From: Setoptus koraiensis
Lineage: Eukaryota; Arthropoda
Length of the DNA: 64,000 bases
Direction of reading: 5' to 3'
Assembly (NCBI GenBank): GCA_048013815.1
Contig: CM106585.1
Location: forward strand, 10,912,001 to 10,976,000
The position numbers were made by a program, and so were the translations under genes. The stretch's first letter is position 1. Each line of letters begins with the position of its first letter. The notes beneath the pieces are model-generated. The model was not told the DNA's origin and searched no databases. It saw only the letters and a list, made by a program, of their open reading frames with translations. Shown one piece after another: positions 1 through 10,282 of the stretch.

Positions 1-382
1 TTGTCAAAATTTACACTTTATTTCAACTCAAATCACCTAATACTATATTCTCGCGACGAATAGAAGCAAAACAATAGAGTTCTGGAAAATATTACGATTA
101 TTCCAAAAACTAGACTTCAGTTGAGGTTTTTATATATCTTTTCTTGCTCAGCTTGATCAGGAGAGAAGATTTCGGCTATAGTCAGTTGGAATCTTTTGTA
201 CCTGGAAAGGAGGTTTACCTTGTCAGTTTTACAACAACAAAAACAGCTGTACAAGTGCGTGTGCCCACAATAAAAATAGCACGCAACAACAAGAAAATTC
301 TTTATTTATTGTACTGGTTGGTTGTAACGTTATCACATCCAGAGCGAGGAATAAACCTCTCAGCTGCCGCAACTCAGCGCGC
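1..382. other. Left edge, no gene recognised
   Basis: No coding sequence is supported here. The only notable feature is the left copy of a 76-bp direct repeat at 241-316, described separately. An open frame runs across 144-392, but I recognise no domain in it and it crosses the repeat. Confidence 0.5.
241..316 (+). repeat. 76-bp direct repeat, copy 1
   Basis: This stretch is identical to 10283-10358, in the same orientation and about 10 kb away. It starts with aaacagctgtacaagtgcg and ends with tttattgtactg. The flanks differ on both sides, so it looks like a dispersed short element or a small transposed segment rather than part of a larger duplication. No terminal inverted repeats or coding potential were seen. 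Confidence 0.85.
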
Positions 383-712
383 ACTTGCATGATTGTTCTT
401 ATCCGCACTGACGACAAGGATATTGAACTTCAAGGCGTATTTATTACCCAGAGCTCATGGGGCCTCATCAATTACTTCGTCGGTCATAAGAACCAAAATC
501 TTGTTAGAATTCACAGGCAATTAATATTTTTCTATCGAAGATTTGACAGTGTTGACGATACTGTCAGTCGCTTTGGTGTCATAGATACATCTCGAAATAC
601 CCTTCGTTTCCACCACAACAAATCGCGTCGACGTCGTACGATTTTTTTCATCAAACAAATAGCCCGGTATAGATTAAACATCTGGCTCAGTCTCGTGGAA
701 TTTTCATGGGGG
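383..712 (-). pseudogene. Secreted PP2C-like relic, terminal exon only
   Basis: Read on the minus strand, this region matches the last exon of the neighbouring PP2C-like gene without needing a frameshift. A HETEP segment, then YLFDEK, TRFVVVET and KFNILVVSADK align with the neighbour's HDSEP, YFFDET, TQFVVLET and HVLVIGLEKDD. At least three in-frame stop codons interrupt it. No first or second exon lies upstream, because the 3' flank of the next gene begins at about 720. It is therefore a truncated, decayed duplicate of the terminal exon. The family has a PP2C fold and this copy is not functional. Confidence 0.8.
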
Positions 713-919
713 AAAATTCATTCTAGCTAATTTCGTTGGAAACATAATTGGCGAAAGTTAATCCTGATCAAGTTTTTGTCATTTTTCTTGTGAAGTCTAG
801 CTCTCGTTTAGTCATCGTCGATATCTCATCGACCTAGATGGACAATATGATTGTTTGCATTTAGTATCGGAAAGCCTATTTCGAGAGGTGTTCGGAATTT
901 ATGCTCGCATTGGCGCAAT

Positions 920-2325
920 TCAATGAACACCTCCATAGTCGTCTTTCTCTAGTCCGATGACAAGCACATGATCACTACCGATAAGCGAACTCGGACGTGG
1001 CTTCGCCTTGGCTTTATCCAATATTTTGTCGACCATGGCGGCGTACATGGTTTTTTCTTGGAACAGATCTTCTTGGTAATACTTGACATTATCCGCAATG
1101 ATATCAGTCACTTCGGAGTCTTCGAGGCTTCTCGCAAGGCTAGCTGTCTCCAATACAACAAATTGTGTCGACATCATGGCGTCTGTTTCGTCGAAGAAAT
1201 ATCTAGGAGCGATTCTAATCTCTGGTTCAGAGTCGTGATATTTGCCGTCCCGATAATGATCCGAAGCAAATGACCTCGTTAGCTCGCACGGTGGAAAAAA
1301 CAAAGAAGATGGACACAAATGGAGATTTTTCTCGGAATGAAGGAGTACCTCTTGTTCCTGAATAGTGAACGATAGAGAGTTGAGCAAATAAGACAATCAG
1401 TCAATCAGAAGGCGGTAAATAAATTAGCAACGTGATTCGTGGGTCCGGAGGAACACCATTCGTCTTACATTATCTATGGTGTGGTCGCTGGTCAATCTAT
1501 TGGTATTGAGATCTTCATCGTAAGTTAAAACACGAACGTCGCCCAGCCAGGCAACGATCAAGTTATATTTTGTCACAATTAAAACCGATGCTGCCGTGCA
1601 GCTTTGGTTTTTTTCTGGGTCCTCTCGCGTCCATTGATCCACACGAGTAAATGCATCTTTTATAATTTTGGCTATTTCATTCCGGAGCCCTTCAGCCTGA
1701 TCAGCAACGGATGATAGAACATCGTCATTCTCTTGGAACGTGATCATCGGATTAGTCACCATATCTAGCAGTGGCAACAGATCCTTGACGGCATTGGCCA
1801 CCTCAATCAAAAGCATGCCTTTTACTCTAACAACCTAACAATTATAACGTAATCAATAAAAATGAGATGTGTGTATCAGTGTAGGAGAAAATAATCACTG
1901 ATTGCAAGCCAAATTTTACTACATACATGACCGTCGTAAAGTGCGAAAAATGCATTTCCGTTTCTATCCTCCATCGCGTCGAATTCATCAGTTAAATTAT
2001 CACCATTCAATGACGTTGCTTTTGCAACGACGAACGGATAAATTGATGGTTGCACTGTATTTCCGTGTGAATCCGGACCCTGACCAGATATTACGATTGT
2101 TCTCTCGGGAGTGGCCTCTGTGGTCGCATAGTCAGCAGTGTTCGCCCTCAGCGGCTCAGTTGGATTTCCACCATTCTTGATCAAATTCGCAATCTCCTCC
2201 ACATTAAGCTTCTTGTAATTCTTTTCTAAATTGTCGGCTTTTTGAACCGTAGTGACACCCCAACTTAAACTAGCTGAAAAAATACTGAACAAGGTCGGTA
2301 GTGCCAGAAGTTGAACAGAAAACAT
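920..2325 (-). CDS. Secreted PP2C-like protein (subfamily A), probable pseudophosphatase
   Basis: Three exons on the minus strand: 2325-1927, 1834-1469 and 1357-920, all phase 0 with GT-AG introns, giving about 400 residues. The start is the ATG opening a signal peptide (MFSVQLLALPTLFSIFSAS), so the product is predicted to be secreted. PP2C landmarks appear in order: MED and FFALYDGH at the end of exon 1; CTAASVLIV, then WLGDVRVL and LTSDH in exon 2; LTRSFAS, STQFVVLETAS and VLVIGLEKDD in exon 3. These match the PP2C motifs MED, DGHGG, GDSRA, LTxDH, LtRalGD, DGxWD and DN. The Asp of DGxWD is Ala here (ETASLARS), so metal-dependent catalysis is doubtful, as in the pseudophosphatase TAB1. It is the best-preserved A-type copy. 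Role unknown; a salivary or gut secretion is a guess. Confidence 0.82.
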
Positions 2326-3020
2326 CTCTCGCCTTGGAATGAGGGAATCCAGTTACATTTGATGAAAGAACTTTGGCTTGGAATATCGCCACACTTCTGA
2401 TGTATTGATTCAGCTTACTTTCATATCACTTCGAAATATACGTCAACATGCACGTTATGCAGCGTATGAAAGTTCTAAAAATAGATCTGTGGCCTTATGG
2501 CCGAGCCTGGACCGGAACGGAATGGTTTGAATGGTTTGAGAAGGACGATTATCGAGTTGTTAATTAAAATTAAATTTGTGCAATGAGAGTACAAATTCTG
2601 TCATGTTTAGCGATGTAAACACGAGTCTAGAAAAGGGCTTTCCGAGGGGAGTTGCAAGCAACCCCAGTGTCCATCATGTTCCGGAACTAAACTAGGTTAA
2701 ACTTCATAAATAAATGGTCACAAAATTGATCTGAATCGACTTTCGCCAATTGTGTTTCTAGCAAAATTGGCTCAGATAGCTTTCGGCGATGCGCTATTTT
2801 ATGACTGGAGTAACGTTTACTACAACGATATCATAGAGAGATATAAGTCTAGAAAATTCCTAGTAGAAATATGACACAAAGCGATCATTCTGATGAATTA
2901 TATTCTCTGTTGCTAGGATTTTATTGATACATTTTAAATGATGCAATGATCGCATCGATCATCTCGGATCGATGCGAGATTTTCTTTGTTTGATTTCTGA
3001 CCTCTGTCTACTCCGCCATT
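2326..3020. other. Spacer with orphan PP2C-gene 3' flank
   Basis: No gene is present. At 2560-2790 on the plus strand lies a sequence resembling the 3' flank of the plus-strand PP2C-like gene (6267-6480); both carry aaattc(t/c)gtcat, gaacttcataa and actttcgccaat. The coding part that should precede it is missing. The rest, 2800-3020, resembles 6470-6833, the 3' flank of the other minus-strand copy, so the pair is an old segmental duplication. Confidence 0.7.
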
Positions 3021-4522
3021 CTAATGGACACTGGCATAATCGTCTTTCTCTAGACCTACAATGAGCACACTGAAATCCAGAGTGTCTGTTCTCTCGCTAG
3101 GAACGCTCAAGACATCGTTCAATATGTCGTCCACCATTTTATTATACATTGTGTTTTCCATTTCTGGTCTGTCCCTAAAATTTTCCACTGCCTTTGTGAT
3201 CTTTTCTGTCACCTGTATGTCTGAGATGCGAGTCGCCACGCTGGCCGTCTCCAAAACAACAAATTGTGTCGACATCATGGACTCATATTTGTCAAATATA
3301 TACCTTGGAACAAATTTCACCTCCGACTCAGACTCATGGTACCCTTGTGCTTTGCGCTCAGTGGAACCAAGAGATCTTGTCAAGGTGCAAACTTTGAAAT
3401 ATAGTTGATCCATTGGTGTACAGACTTTATGTCCTTTGGCAAGATGGTTTTCGATCTCTTGTGTCTAAATTGTTAGGGCGGAACGACACGCAGAAATATG
3501 AACTGATTAAGGGTTAGTATCTCTGAAAAGACACATCTTCGCAATGCGATAAATTCACAAGGTGTAAACGGAAAAGGGTCCTTACATTGTATACAGAATG
3601 ATCGTTGGTCACTCTTTTAGTCTTGAGATCTTCATCGTAGGTTAGTACGCGAACATTTCCTAACCACGCAACAATCAAGTTGTATTTTGTGACAATAACC
3701 ACTGATGCAGCCGCGCCGAGCTTAGGATTTGATCTGGGCCCTTGAATATCTTGATCAACTTGAGCAAAGACACCCTTGATTATTCGATCGATTTCATTTC
3801 TCAGCATTTCGGCGTAATCACTGGCGGCCACAATAACAGCTGGCTCTTCTTGGATCGTGATCATCGGATGTGTCACCTTGTCCAGCAATGGCAATTGGTC
3901 CTTCACAGCATTAGCCACTTTTATGAGAAGCAACTCTCTTACCTTGTCCACAGCTCTCTGATTATGATTACCAAGGGAATCGATTAATCGTCATTTTATT
4001 CACTCATCTCTCCTCTTTTCGTATTTTGTGTAGATCTTGTCAATGAATAGAATCTAAATGAATCTAGCGATACATACGTTACCGTCGTGGCCGTCATAGA
4101 GTCCAAAGTACTGGTTACCGTTTTGGTCCTCTTTTATATCAAAACGATCAGTTGAAGGGTCGCGATACACGTCATCGTCACGTACGTTTGATGTTGAGCC
4201 CTGTGTCAAATGATCACTATTCAATGACGTTGCTTTTGCAACGACGAACGGATAAATTGCCATCTGAATCAGGACTTTGGACGGCTATTATGATTGTTCT
4301 CTCCGGAGTAGCCTCTTCGGGCGCATAGTCAACAGCATTCGCCAGCAGCGGCTCAGTTGGATTTCCACCATGCTTGATTAAATTGGCGATTACTTCCAAA
4401 TCGAGCTCCTCGTAATTCTTTTCTAATTTGTTGGCTTTTTGATCCGTAGTGAGACCCAAACTTAAACTGGCTGAAAAAATACTGAACAAGGTCAGTAGTG
4501 CCGGAAGTTGAACAGAAAACAT
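3021..4522 (-). pseudogene. Chimeric secreted PP2C-like gene with exon-1 frameshift
   Basis: Three exons on the minus strand: 4522-4078, 3957-3586 and 3464-3021. The first part of exon 1 (signal peptide MFSVQLPALLTLFSIFSAS through PERTIIIA and YPFVVAKATSLN) is A-type and nearly identical to the head-to-head neighbour. From STSNV onward the gene is B-type, sharing DRFD(I/V)KEDQNGNQY, DGH(D/N)GN and exons 2-3 with the gene at 6834-8391. It therefore looks like a recombination or gene-conversion chimera. Near 4260 it lacks 17 nt relative to the neighbour, which shifts the frame, so the full protein cannot be made unless the reference has an error. Exons 2 and 3 are intact. The DGxWD motif reads ETASVATR, lacking the catalytic Asp. 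Confidence 0.72.
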
Positions 4523-5150
4523 CTCTGGTTGAGTTAGAATAAAATCAAATTATATTCACTGAAATCGAATTATTACGATGTGAAATGTTGCGTGGAAAAT
4601 AAAAGAGAAAGATATGAGTTATTCAGCCGGGCCGATAAACGAATCTTGTCAAGCAGTTGGAGTTTCGGCTTGATCTATTTTTAAAATTTTCAATATGAGG
4701 TCCAGCTCTGGCAATATTCACGCAACATAGAATGAATATGTTGTATGCATTCCTAAACCATACTGAAGCCGACTGAAATAAATTTCTTCGAAGTGTAGCA
4801 ATATTTCACATCGTAATAATTAGATTTCGGTGAATATAGTTTGATTTTATTCTAACTCATCCAGATATGCTTTCTGTTCAACTTCCGGCACTACTGACCT
4901 TGTTCAGTATTTTTTCAGCCAGTTTAGGTTGGGGTCTCACTACGGATCAGAAAGCTAACAATTTAGAAAAGAATTACGAGAAGCTTGATTTGGAAGAGAT
5001 AGCGAACTTGATCAAGAATGGTGGAGATCCAACTGAGCCGCTGATGGCGAATACTGTTGACTATGCGCCCGGAGAGAACAATCATAATAGCCGGCCAAAG
5101 TCCTGATTCAGATGGCGAAACAGTGCAACCATCAATTTATCCGTTTGCCG
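4190..5150. repeat. Inverted repeat joining two head-to-head PP2C-like genes
   Basis: The 5' flanks and exon-1 starts of the minus gene (ATG at 4522) and the plus gene (ATG at 4867) are near-identical in inverted orientation. The flank arms are 4523-4585 and 4804-4866, sharing atttcacatcgtaataatt and tgattttattctaactca. The similarity continues into exon 1 on both sides, with about 220 bp of unlike spacer between the arms. Close arm identity implies a recent inverted duplication or continuing conversion. The spacer should hold a bidirectional promoter, though I see no clear TATA box. Confidence 0.75.
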
Positions 5151-6266
5151 TCGCACAAACGAGGGCATACAAAGGTAAATTCATCGGTGATGATTTGATT
5201 GATAAATTCGACACGATGGAGGATGAAAGCGGAAATCAATTCTTCGCACTTTACGATGGTCATGTATGTATTAGCATTCAACCTTTAATCAACAATCATT
5301 TTAGTGTATATTGATACACGCGTCTCACCTGCACTAATTACGTTCTAATCTGTAGGTTGTTAGAGTAAAAGGAATGCTTTTGGTCGAGGTGGCCAATGCC
5401 GTCAAGGTCCTGTTGCCACTGCTGGATAAGGTGACAAACCCAATGATCAAGTTACAAGAGAAGGATGATATAATTACATCTGCAGGTAATCAAGCTGATG
5501 TGCTCCGGAATAAAATTTCCAAATCAATCAAAGATGCCTTCGATCGCGTAGATCAACAAGCGCGAATGGATCCAGAAAAAGACAAACGTTGTGCAGCGGC
5601 ATCGATTGTAATTGTGACAAAATATAACTTAATCGTTGCATGGCTTGGCGATGTTCGTGTTTTAACCCACGATGAAAACCCCAAGACCAGTAGATTGACC
5701 AGCGACCACACCTTGGATAATGTAAGATGAATAATGTGCACCTCTATCCTGCAACCTGCATTATGCAAGACATAAATTGATCTGCCGCCCACTGATTGAC
5801 TCTTACCTCTTTATCGTCCATCATGCAGAGCGAAGAGTCATTACTTCATTATAGAAAAGGTTTCGAAACCTGTCCAAGTTTAACCTGGTTCAACGCGTGT
5901 GAAATGACAAGGTCGTTTGCTTCAGATTATTATAGGAATTACAAGAAGTATCATGACACTGAGCCAGAAATTAAATTTGCTCCGAGGTATTTCTTCAACG
6001 AAGCGAACGTCATGATGTCGACAGAATTTGTTGTTTTGGAGACAGCTCGTCTGGCGAGAAGCCTCGAAGACACCCAAGTGACTGATATTGCCGCAAACGA
6101 ATTCAAGTATTATCAAGACGATTCACTCTATGAAAACACCATGTACGTTGCCATGGTCGACAAAATTTTGGATGATGCTATTGAGCGACCACCTCCGGAA
6201 ACTCACACTAAGAATTACAGCGTGCTTACCGTCGGTCTAGAGAAGGGTCATCGAGGTGTTCACTGA
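4867..6266 (+). pseudogene. Secreted PP2C-like gene (subfamily A) with exon-1 frameshift
   Basis: Three exons: 4867-5263, 5356-5721 and 5829-6266, with the same boundaries and phases as the other copies. Exon 1 opens with a signal peptide (MLSVQLPALLTLFSIFSAS). After VDYAP it lacks 14 nt relative to the head-to-head copy, near 5071, which shifts the frame; the remainder (PERTIIIAGQSPDSDGE through FFALYDGH) continues in another frame. Exons 2 and 3 are open and carry WLGDVRVL, LTSDH, MTRSFAS and STEFVVLETARLARS. The DGxWD Asp is missing here too. Probably a recent pseudogene, unless the deletion is a sequencing error or an in-frame allele segregates. Confidence 0.72.
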
Positions 6267-6833
6267 ATTGTGGCAACGAGAGCGCAAATTCCGTCATAGT
6301 TGGCGGTGAGAACTCTTTCCGAAATGGGTCCGATAGAAAATGCAAACAATCATATTGTCCGTCTATTTCTAAGACTAGACCAGAACTGAACTTCATAAGA
6401 AAAATGTCAACAAGTTGATCAGGATCAACTTTCGCCAATCATGTTCCCAGCAAAATAGGCTCGAATAAATTCCAGTCCTGTCTTATGACGGAGTTACATG
6501 TGGGCAAAAGGTCTGATAGAGATACAAATTATCAAAGTAGCCTGAAGATTTCGTTGTTTCGAATCATTTTGTCGTGGCAGAAATTCGATGCGGTCGCTTT
6601 TTCGTCACCCAACTGATCATAACTTATGGCACTTGAGAAAACTCGGTGGAAAGTTTTCTATGTTTCAAATAAGACTAGAAATATGAGACAAAGCGATCAT
6701 TCTAGTGATTTCAATTCTATGTTGATATCATTTTATTGATTCCGGTTAAATGATGCAACTATCGATCATCATGTAGACCAATTGAGGCAAAATTTTCTTT
6801 ATTCGATATCGAATCCCTGTATGTTTAGCCGTT
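6267..6833. other. Convergent 3' flanks of two PP2C-like genes
   Basis: No gene. 6267-6480 is the 3' flank of the plus-strand copy and recurs at 2560-2790 (plus strand) and, inverted, at 720-919. 6480-6833 is the 3' flank of the minus-strand copy and resembles 2800-3020. These flanks show that the cluster grew by segmental duplication rather than by retrocopying. Confidence 0.65.
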
Positions 6834-8391
6834 CTAATGCACGCTGGTGTAATCGTCTTTCTCTAGACCTACAATGAGCACACTGAAATCGGTAGTGTCT
6901 TTTTTCACACTAGGAACCTCCAAGACATCGTTCAATATGTCGTCAACCATTTTATTATACATGGTATTCTCCATTTCGGGTCTGTCTCGGAAATCTTTGG
7001 CTGCCTTCGTTATGCGTTTCGACACTTGGATGTCTGAGACGCGTGTCGCAATGCTGGCCGTCTCCAATACAACAAACTGTGTCGACATCATTGCTTGGTC
7101 TTCTTCGTCGTCGTCGTCGCCGTCGAAGAAATACCTCGGAATGAATTTCACCTCCGATTCGGCTTCGTGGTATCTTCTTGTTTTGCGATCAGTCGACGCA
7201 AATGATCTTGTCAGGGTGCACGCCTCGAACCACAGTTGACCCAATGGTGTACAAACCTGGTAGCCTTTGGCGATGTGGTTTTTCACCTCTTGCAACTTTA
7301 TTGTGAGGATTAAAGGTTGTGCAGAAACAGAAATCGATTAATGGTCAGTTTTTTTTGGAAGAGATATAATTTTGTAATGTATTCACGAAATGTGATCGAG
7401 AGAATGCTCTTACATTGAATACAGAATGGTCGTTGGTCACTCGATTCGTTTTTAGATCTTCGTCGTATGTCAATACTCGAACATTTCCTAACCACGCAAC
7501 AATCAAGTTGTATTTTGTTATAATAACCACTGATGCTGCCGCTCCAGATTTGGCATCTGATCGGGGATTGGGCCCTTGGATATCTTGATCAACTTGAGCG
7601 AAGACACTTTTGATGATTCGTCCAATTTCGTTTCGGAACATTTCGGCGTAATCACCGGCGGCCGCAATAACATCTGGCTCTTCTTGGAACTTGATAAGCG
7701 GATGCGTTACCTTGTCCAATAATGGCAATAGATCTTTCACGGCATTAACCACTTTTCTGAGAAGCAGGCCTCTCACCTTGTTCACGACTCTCTATTTATG
7801 ATTATTGAAGAGATCAATTATCATAGAATTAATTCATTATCTCTGATCTGTTTTTTCGCATGTTGTGTAGATTTTGTCCATCAATGAAATCGAAATGAAT
7901 GTAGCGATACATACGTTACCGTTGTGGCCGTCATATAAACCGACATACTGGTTTCCGTTTTGGTCCTCTTTTACGTCAAAGCGATCCGTTGTAGTATCGC
8001 GATACAATGCACTGTAAAGCACGTTTGAAGTAGACTTCTGTGACACAATGAAGGGATAAAGTGATCTGGTCGCCTGGTGGCCGACAGCGTCTCGTTGTGT
8101 GCCGGCGGAAATAACTTTTCGTTTTGCGAAATTCTTTGCTGCAAAATCTTGTCGCTTGAATTTGAAAAAGTAGTAATCAGTATGAAGGTCATACCCAACT
8201 GCATTGATGTCGATCGGCTCAGTTGGCTCGCCGCCTTTCATGAAAGAATCGGCGATTGCCTTCACATCAATTTTTTCATAATTTTTTTCCCACAGAGCGG
8301 CCTTCTCTTCCGAAGTGAGTCCATAACTGAAACTAATTGTTAAAATACTGGACAAGGCCAGCAAGGATAAAAATCTTACTGAACGCAACAT
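6834..8391 (-). CDS. Secreted PP2C-like protein (subfamily B), probable pseudophosphatase
   Basis: Three exons on the minus strand: 8391-7915, 7791-7414 and 7295-6834, all phase 0, giving about 438 residues. The ATG starts a signal peptide (MLRSVRFLSLLALSSILTI). Motifs: YVGLYDGHNGN ends exon 1; AAASVVIITKYNLIVAWLGN, VRVLTYDED and VTNDH lie in exon 2; CTLTRSFAS, MMSTQFVVLETASIATR and DFSVLIVGLEKDDY in exon 3. These follow the PP2C motif order. The Asp of GDSRA is Asn (WLGN) and the Asp of DGxWD is lost, so this B-type copy looks less catalytic than the A-type. Exon 1 carries an insertion (TDYYFFKFKRQDF) absent from A-type copies. It is intact and the best guide to subfamily B. Secretion is predicted; the target is unknown. 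Confidence 0.82.
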
Positions 8392-9223
8392 TTTTTTTAT
8401 TTAAGATATTCGGAATTAAAATTCAAATAATCTCAATCAATATGTGCCCTCCACTGCTGACTATTTTCGAAAAACTACTATTATACGCAATTTTTGTTTG
8501 GTTGGCTAACTTTAGGTTTCTAGATTGAAAGTACTAGTACTGGAAATATTCTGCAGACACCATGGTTTGAGAGAGATGAAACTACATAGCAAAAAATTCC
8601 AGGCTCGTGATAGCTTGTCAAAAGTGATACAAAAATAGAAATTGCGACACACAATAGATATACGTCAAACGATGATGGTTGTTTTGGCGCAACATATTTC
8701 GTCTCTTTTTGGTTTGACTGCTAAATGCAGACAATATTGCACAGCTTCTCGTTGAGGTTCGACTCACTCTGGCTCACATGATAAAAGGTGCATTCTTCTA
8801 GCGAATGAATTTATTTTTATCCTCCACGCCAGCATGTAAGTCACAAAAATCTCTCTGGCTTTGCTCGGTATAATATCACCTGCTTCTAAACTTAAGAATC
8901 TGAAGACACAATCCGACAGAGGAACAATGAATAGATCGACAGACCAAAGGAGTTTCGTATCGTTGATTGGCTAGCGATGTAGCACAGTGCCTTTTCGGCT
9001 CAACATTCAAGCCCCACTTTTGGTATGTGCTTCCGTCCTCCCCGACTATATAGACTTATGCAGGTTCAAAACAGGTTGATGAGTCAACCACCCGAATAAT
9101 TTGCATGACATCCGGTCGATGCAATTGCATAGCGGCCTCACTGAGATCATGCAATATTCAAAATATACTTTGTGAAAACTGTGAAACCTCCCATCCGCTG
9201 AACATATCGCTCAATCGATTCCG
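8392..9223. other. Intergenic, nothing recognised
   Basis: Upstream region of the minus-strand PP2C-like gene. I see no gene or repeat. A TATA-like ctatatagac lies near 9046, but no confident gene follows it. Confidence 0.5.
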
Positions 9224-9721
9224 ATGGCATCTGGTGGTAGACTGGTAACTGACCGACCGCAACTGCTACTGTTGCAGTCGGTAAGTGCTATTTTATTTCT
9301 TCCTTCGGCATTTCTATCACCGAAACAACATTTATTCAATGATCATTTCGTTTTTTTTAACTTGAATTATGTGACGACCAAGTTTTTTTTTTTCATTTTA
9401 AAGGTTATCTCTTTCCTTCGTCTCTCGTTCCTTCGTCTCTATTTCCCTCGTCTCTCGTTCCTTCGTCTCTATTTCCCTCGTCTCTCGTTCCTTCGTCTCT
9501 CTTTCTCATGGGAAGCTCCCCGATCGCGAAGATTTGATATTATGAGCCGGGCAGCTTGTGTTAGGAGGCTGACACCGAGAAAAGATGCGCCCTCTGCTCT
9601 CAGAGATAGCAGCTCGGGATCAATTCGAGACGCACCGCGAACCACATCTATTATACTCGGCGGCGTTGGTGATGAGATGAGGTATTCAACTCGAACAATC
9701 GACAACAATCAGTCGCTATGA
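9224..9721 (+). other. Open frame of 165 codons spanning a minisatellite, doubtful gene
   Basis: An ATG at 9224 opens MASGGRLVTDRPQLLLLQS, followed at once by a good 5' splice site (cggtaagtg at about 9280), so the first 19 codons could be a short first exon. The frame stays open across a 30-bp minisatellite and ends with MSRAACVRRLTPRKDAPSAL and a serine-rich tail. I recognise no family. It may be a small two-exon gene, or a chance frame kept open by the repeat. Confidence 0.25.
9416..9508. repeat. 30-bp minisatellite, about 3 copies
   Basis: A tandem array of a pyrimidine-rich 30-bp unit built on tcgtctctcgttccttcg followed by tctatttccc. The unit is itself two related 15-mers. It probably arose by slippage. 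Confidence 0.85.
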
Positions 9722-9847
9722 GTGGCCCATTCAAATCTTGGGTCAATCTATCGCCCACAGTGGCTGACACTGTTCCCAAATATCTCGCCATGTTGGCAGC
9801 GTTAATTAAATTTGATTAAATTTAATAAAATTCGAATTCATTACTAG

Positions 9848-10282
9848 ATTTCTGACTGGAGAGCCATTGGTTTGTGTTTGTGGCAATCACGACATTGGTG
9901 ATGAGCCCACGAGTAATACTTTGAGAACGTAAAGAGAGTCATTCGGAGATGACTATTTTCATTTTGTCACAAATGGTGTATTATTTATAGTGATCAATAC
10001 ACAGTTTTACAAGCATCGTGCCAATGTTGTCGATTACGCCACAGAACAAGATGAATGGATTGAAAGAATGCTATCGAAGGCTAAAGATTACATATACACC
10101 TTTGTATTCCAACATATTCCGTGGTTCTTACAGCAGCCCGATGAGGACGACGATTGGGCAAATGTTTCCAAAGACAGCGGCCGTTTAGAATGGCTAGAGA
10201 AATTCAGAGCGGCCGGTGTCGACAAGATTATGTGCGGTCACTACCATCGAAACGCCGGTGGTTGGTATTATAATCGAAACCG
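9848..10282 (+). pseudogene. CPPED1-like phosphoesterase pseudogene (3' part)
   Basis: An acceptor (ttactag) at 9847 is followed by sequence matching the C-terminal half of calcineurin-like phosphoesterase CPPED1/CSTP1. Metallophosphatase motifs are visible: GNHDIGDEPT (9882 on), GDDYFHF, VFQHIPWF and GHYHRNAGGWY, in the order and spacing of human CPPED1. An in-frame TAA at 9930-9932 sits where an aromatic residue is expected, between LRT and RESFGDDY. The N-terminal exons are absent upstream, and the homology stops exactly where the 76-bp repeat begins at 10283, so the C-terminus is lost as well. It is a truncated pseudogene; the working gene is presumably elsewhere. Confidence 0.85.

Noticed and set aside
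968-1273. Plus-strand open frame across the PP2C-like gene
   Set aside because: It is antisense to the terminal exon of the minus-strand gene; the minus frame carries the domain motifs. The same holds for 389-730 and 3061-3408.
8752-8770. B-box-like ggttcgactc, considered for a tRNA gene
   Set aside because: No A box, anticodon stem or matching acceptor stem around it.
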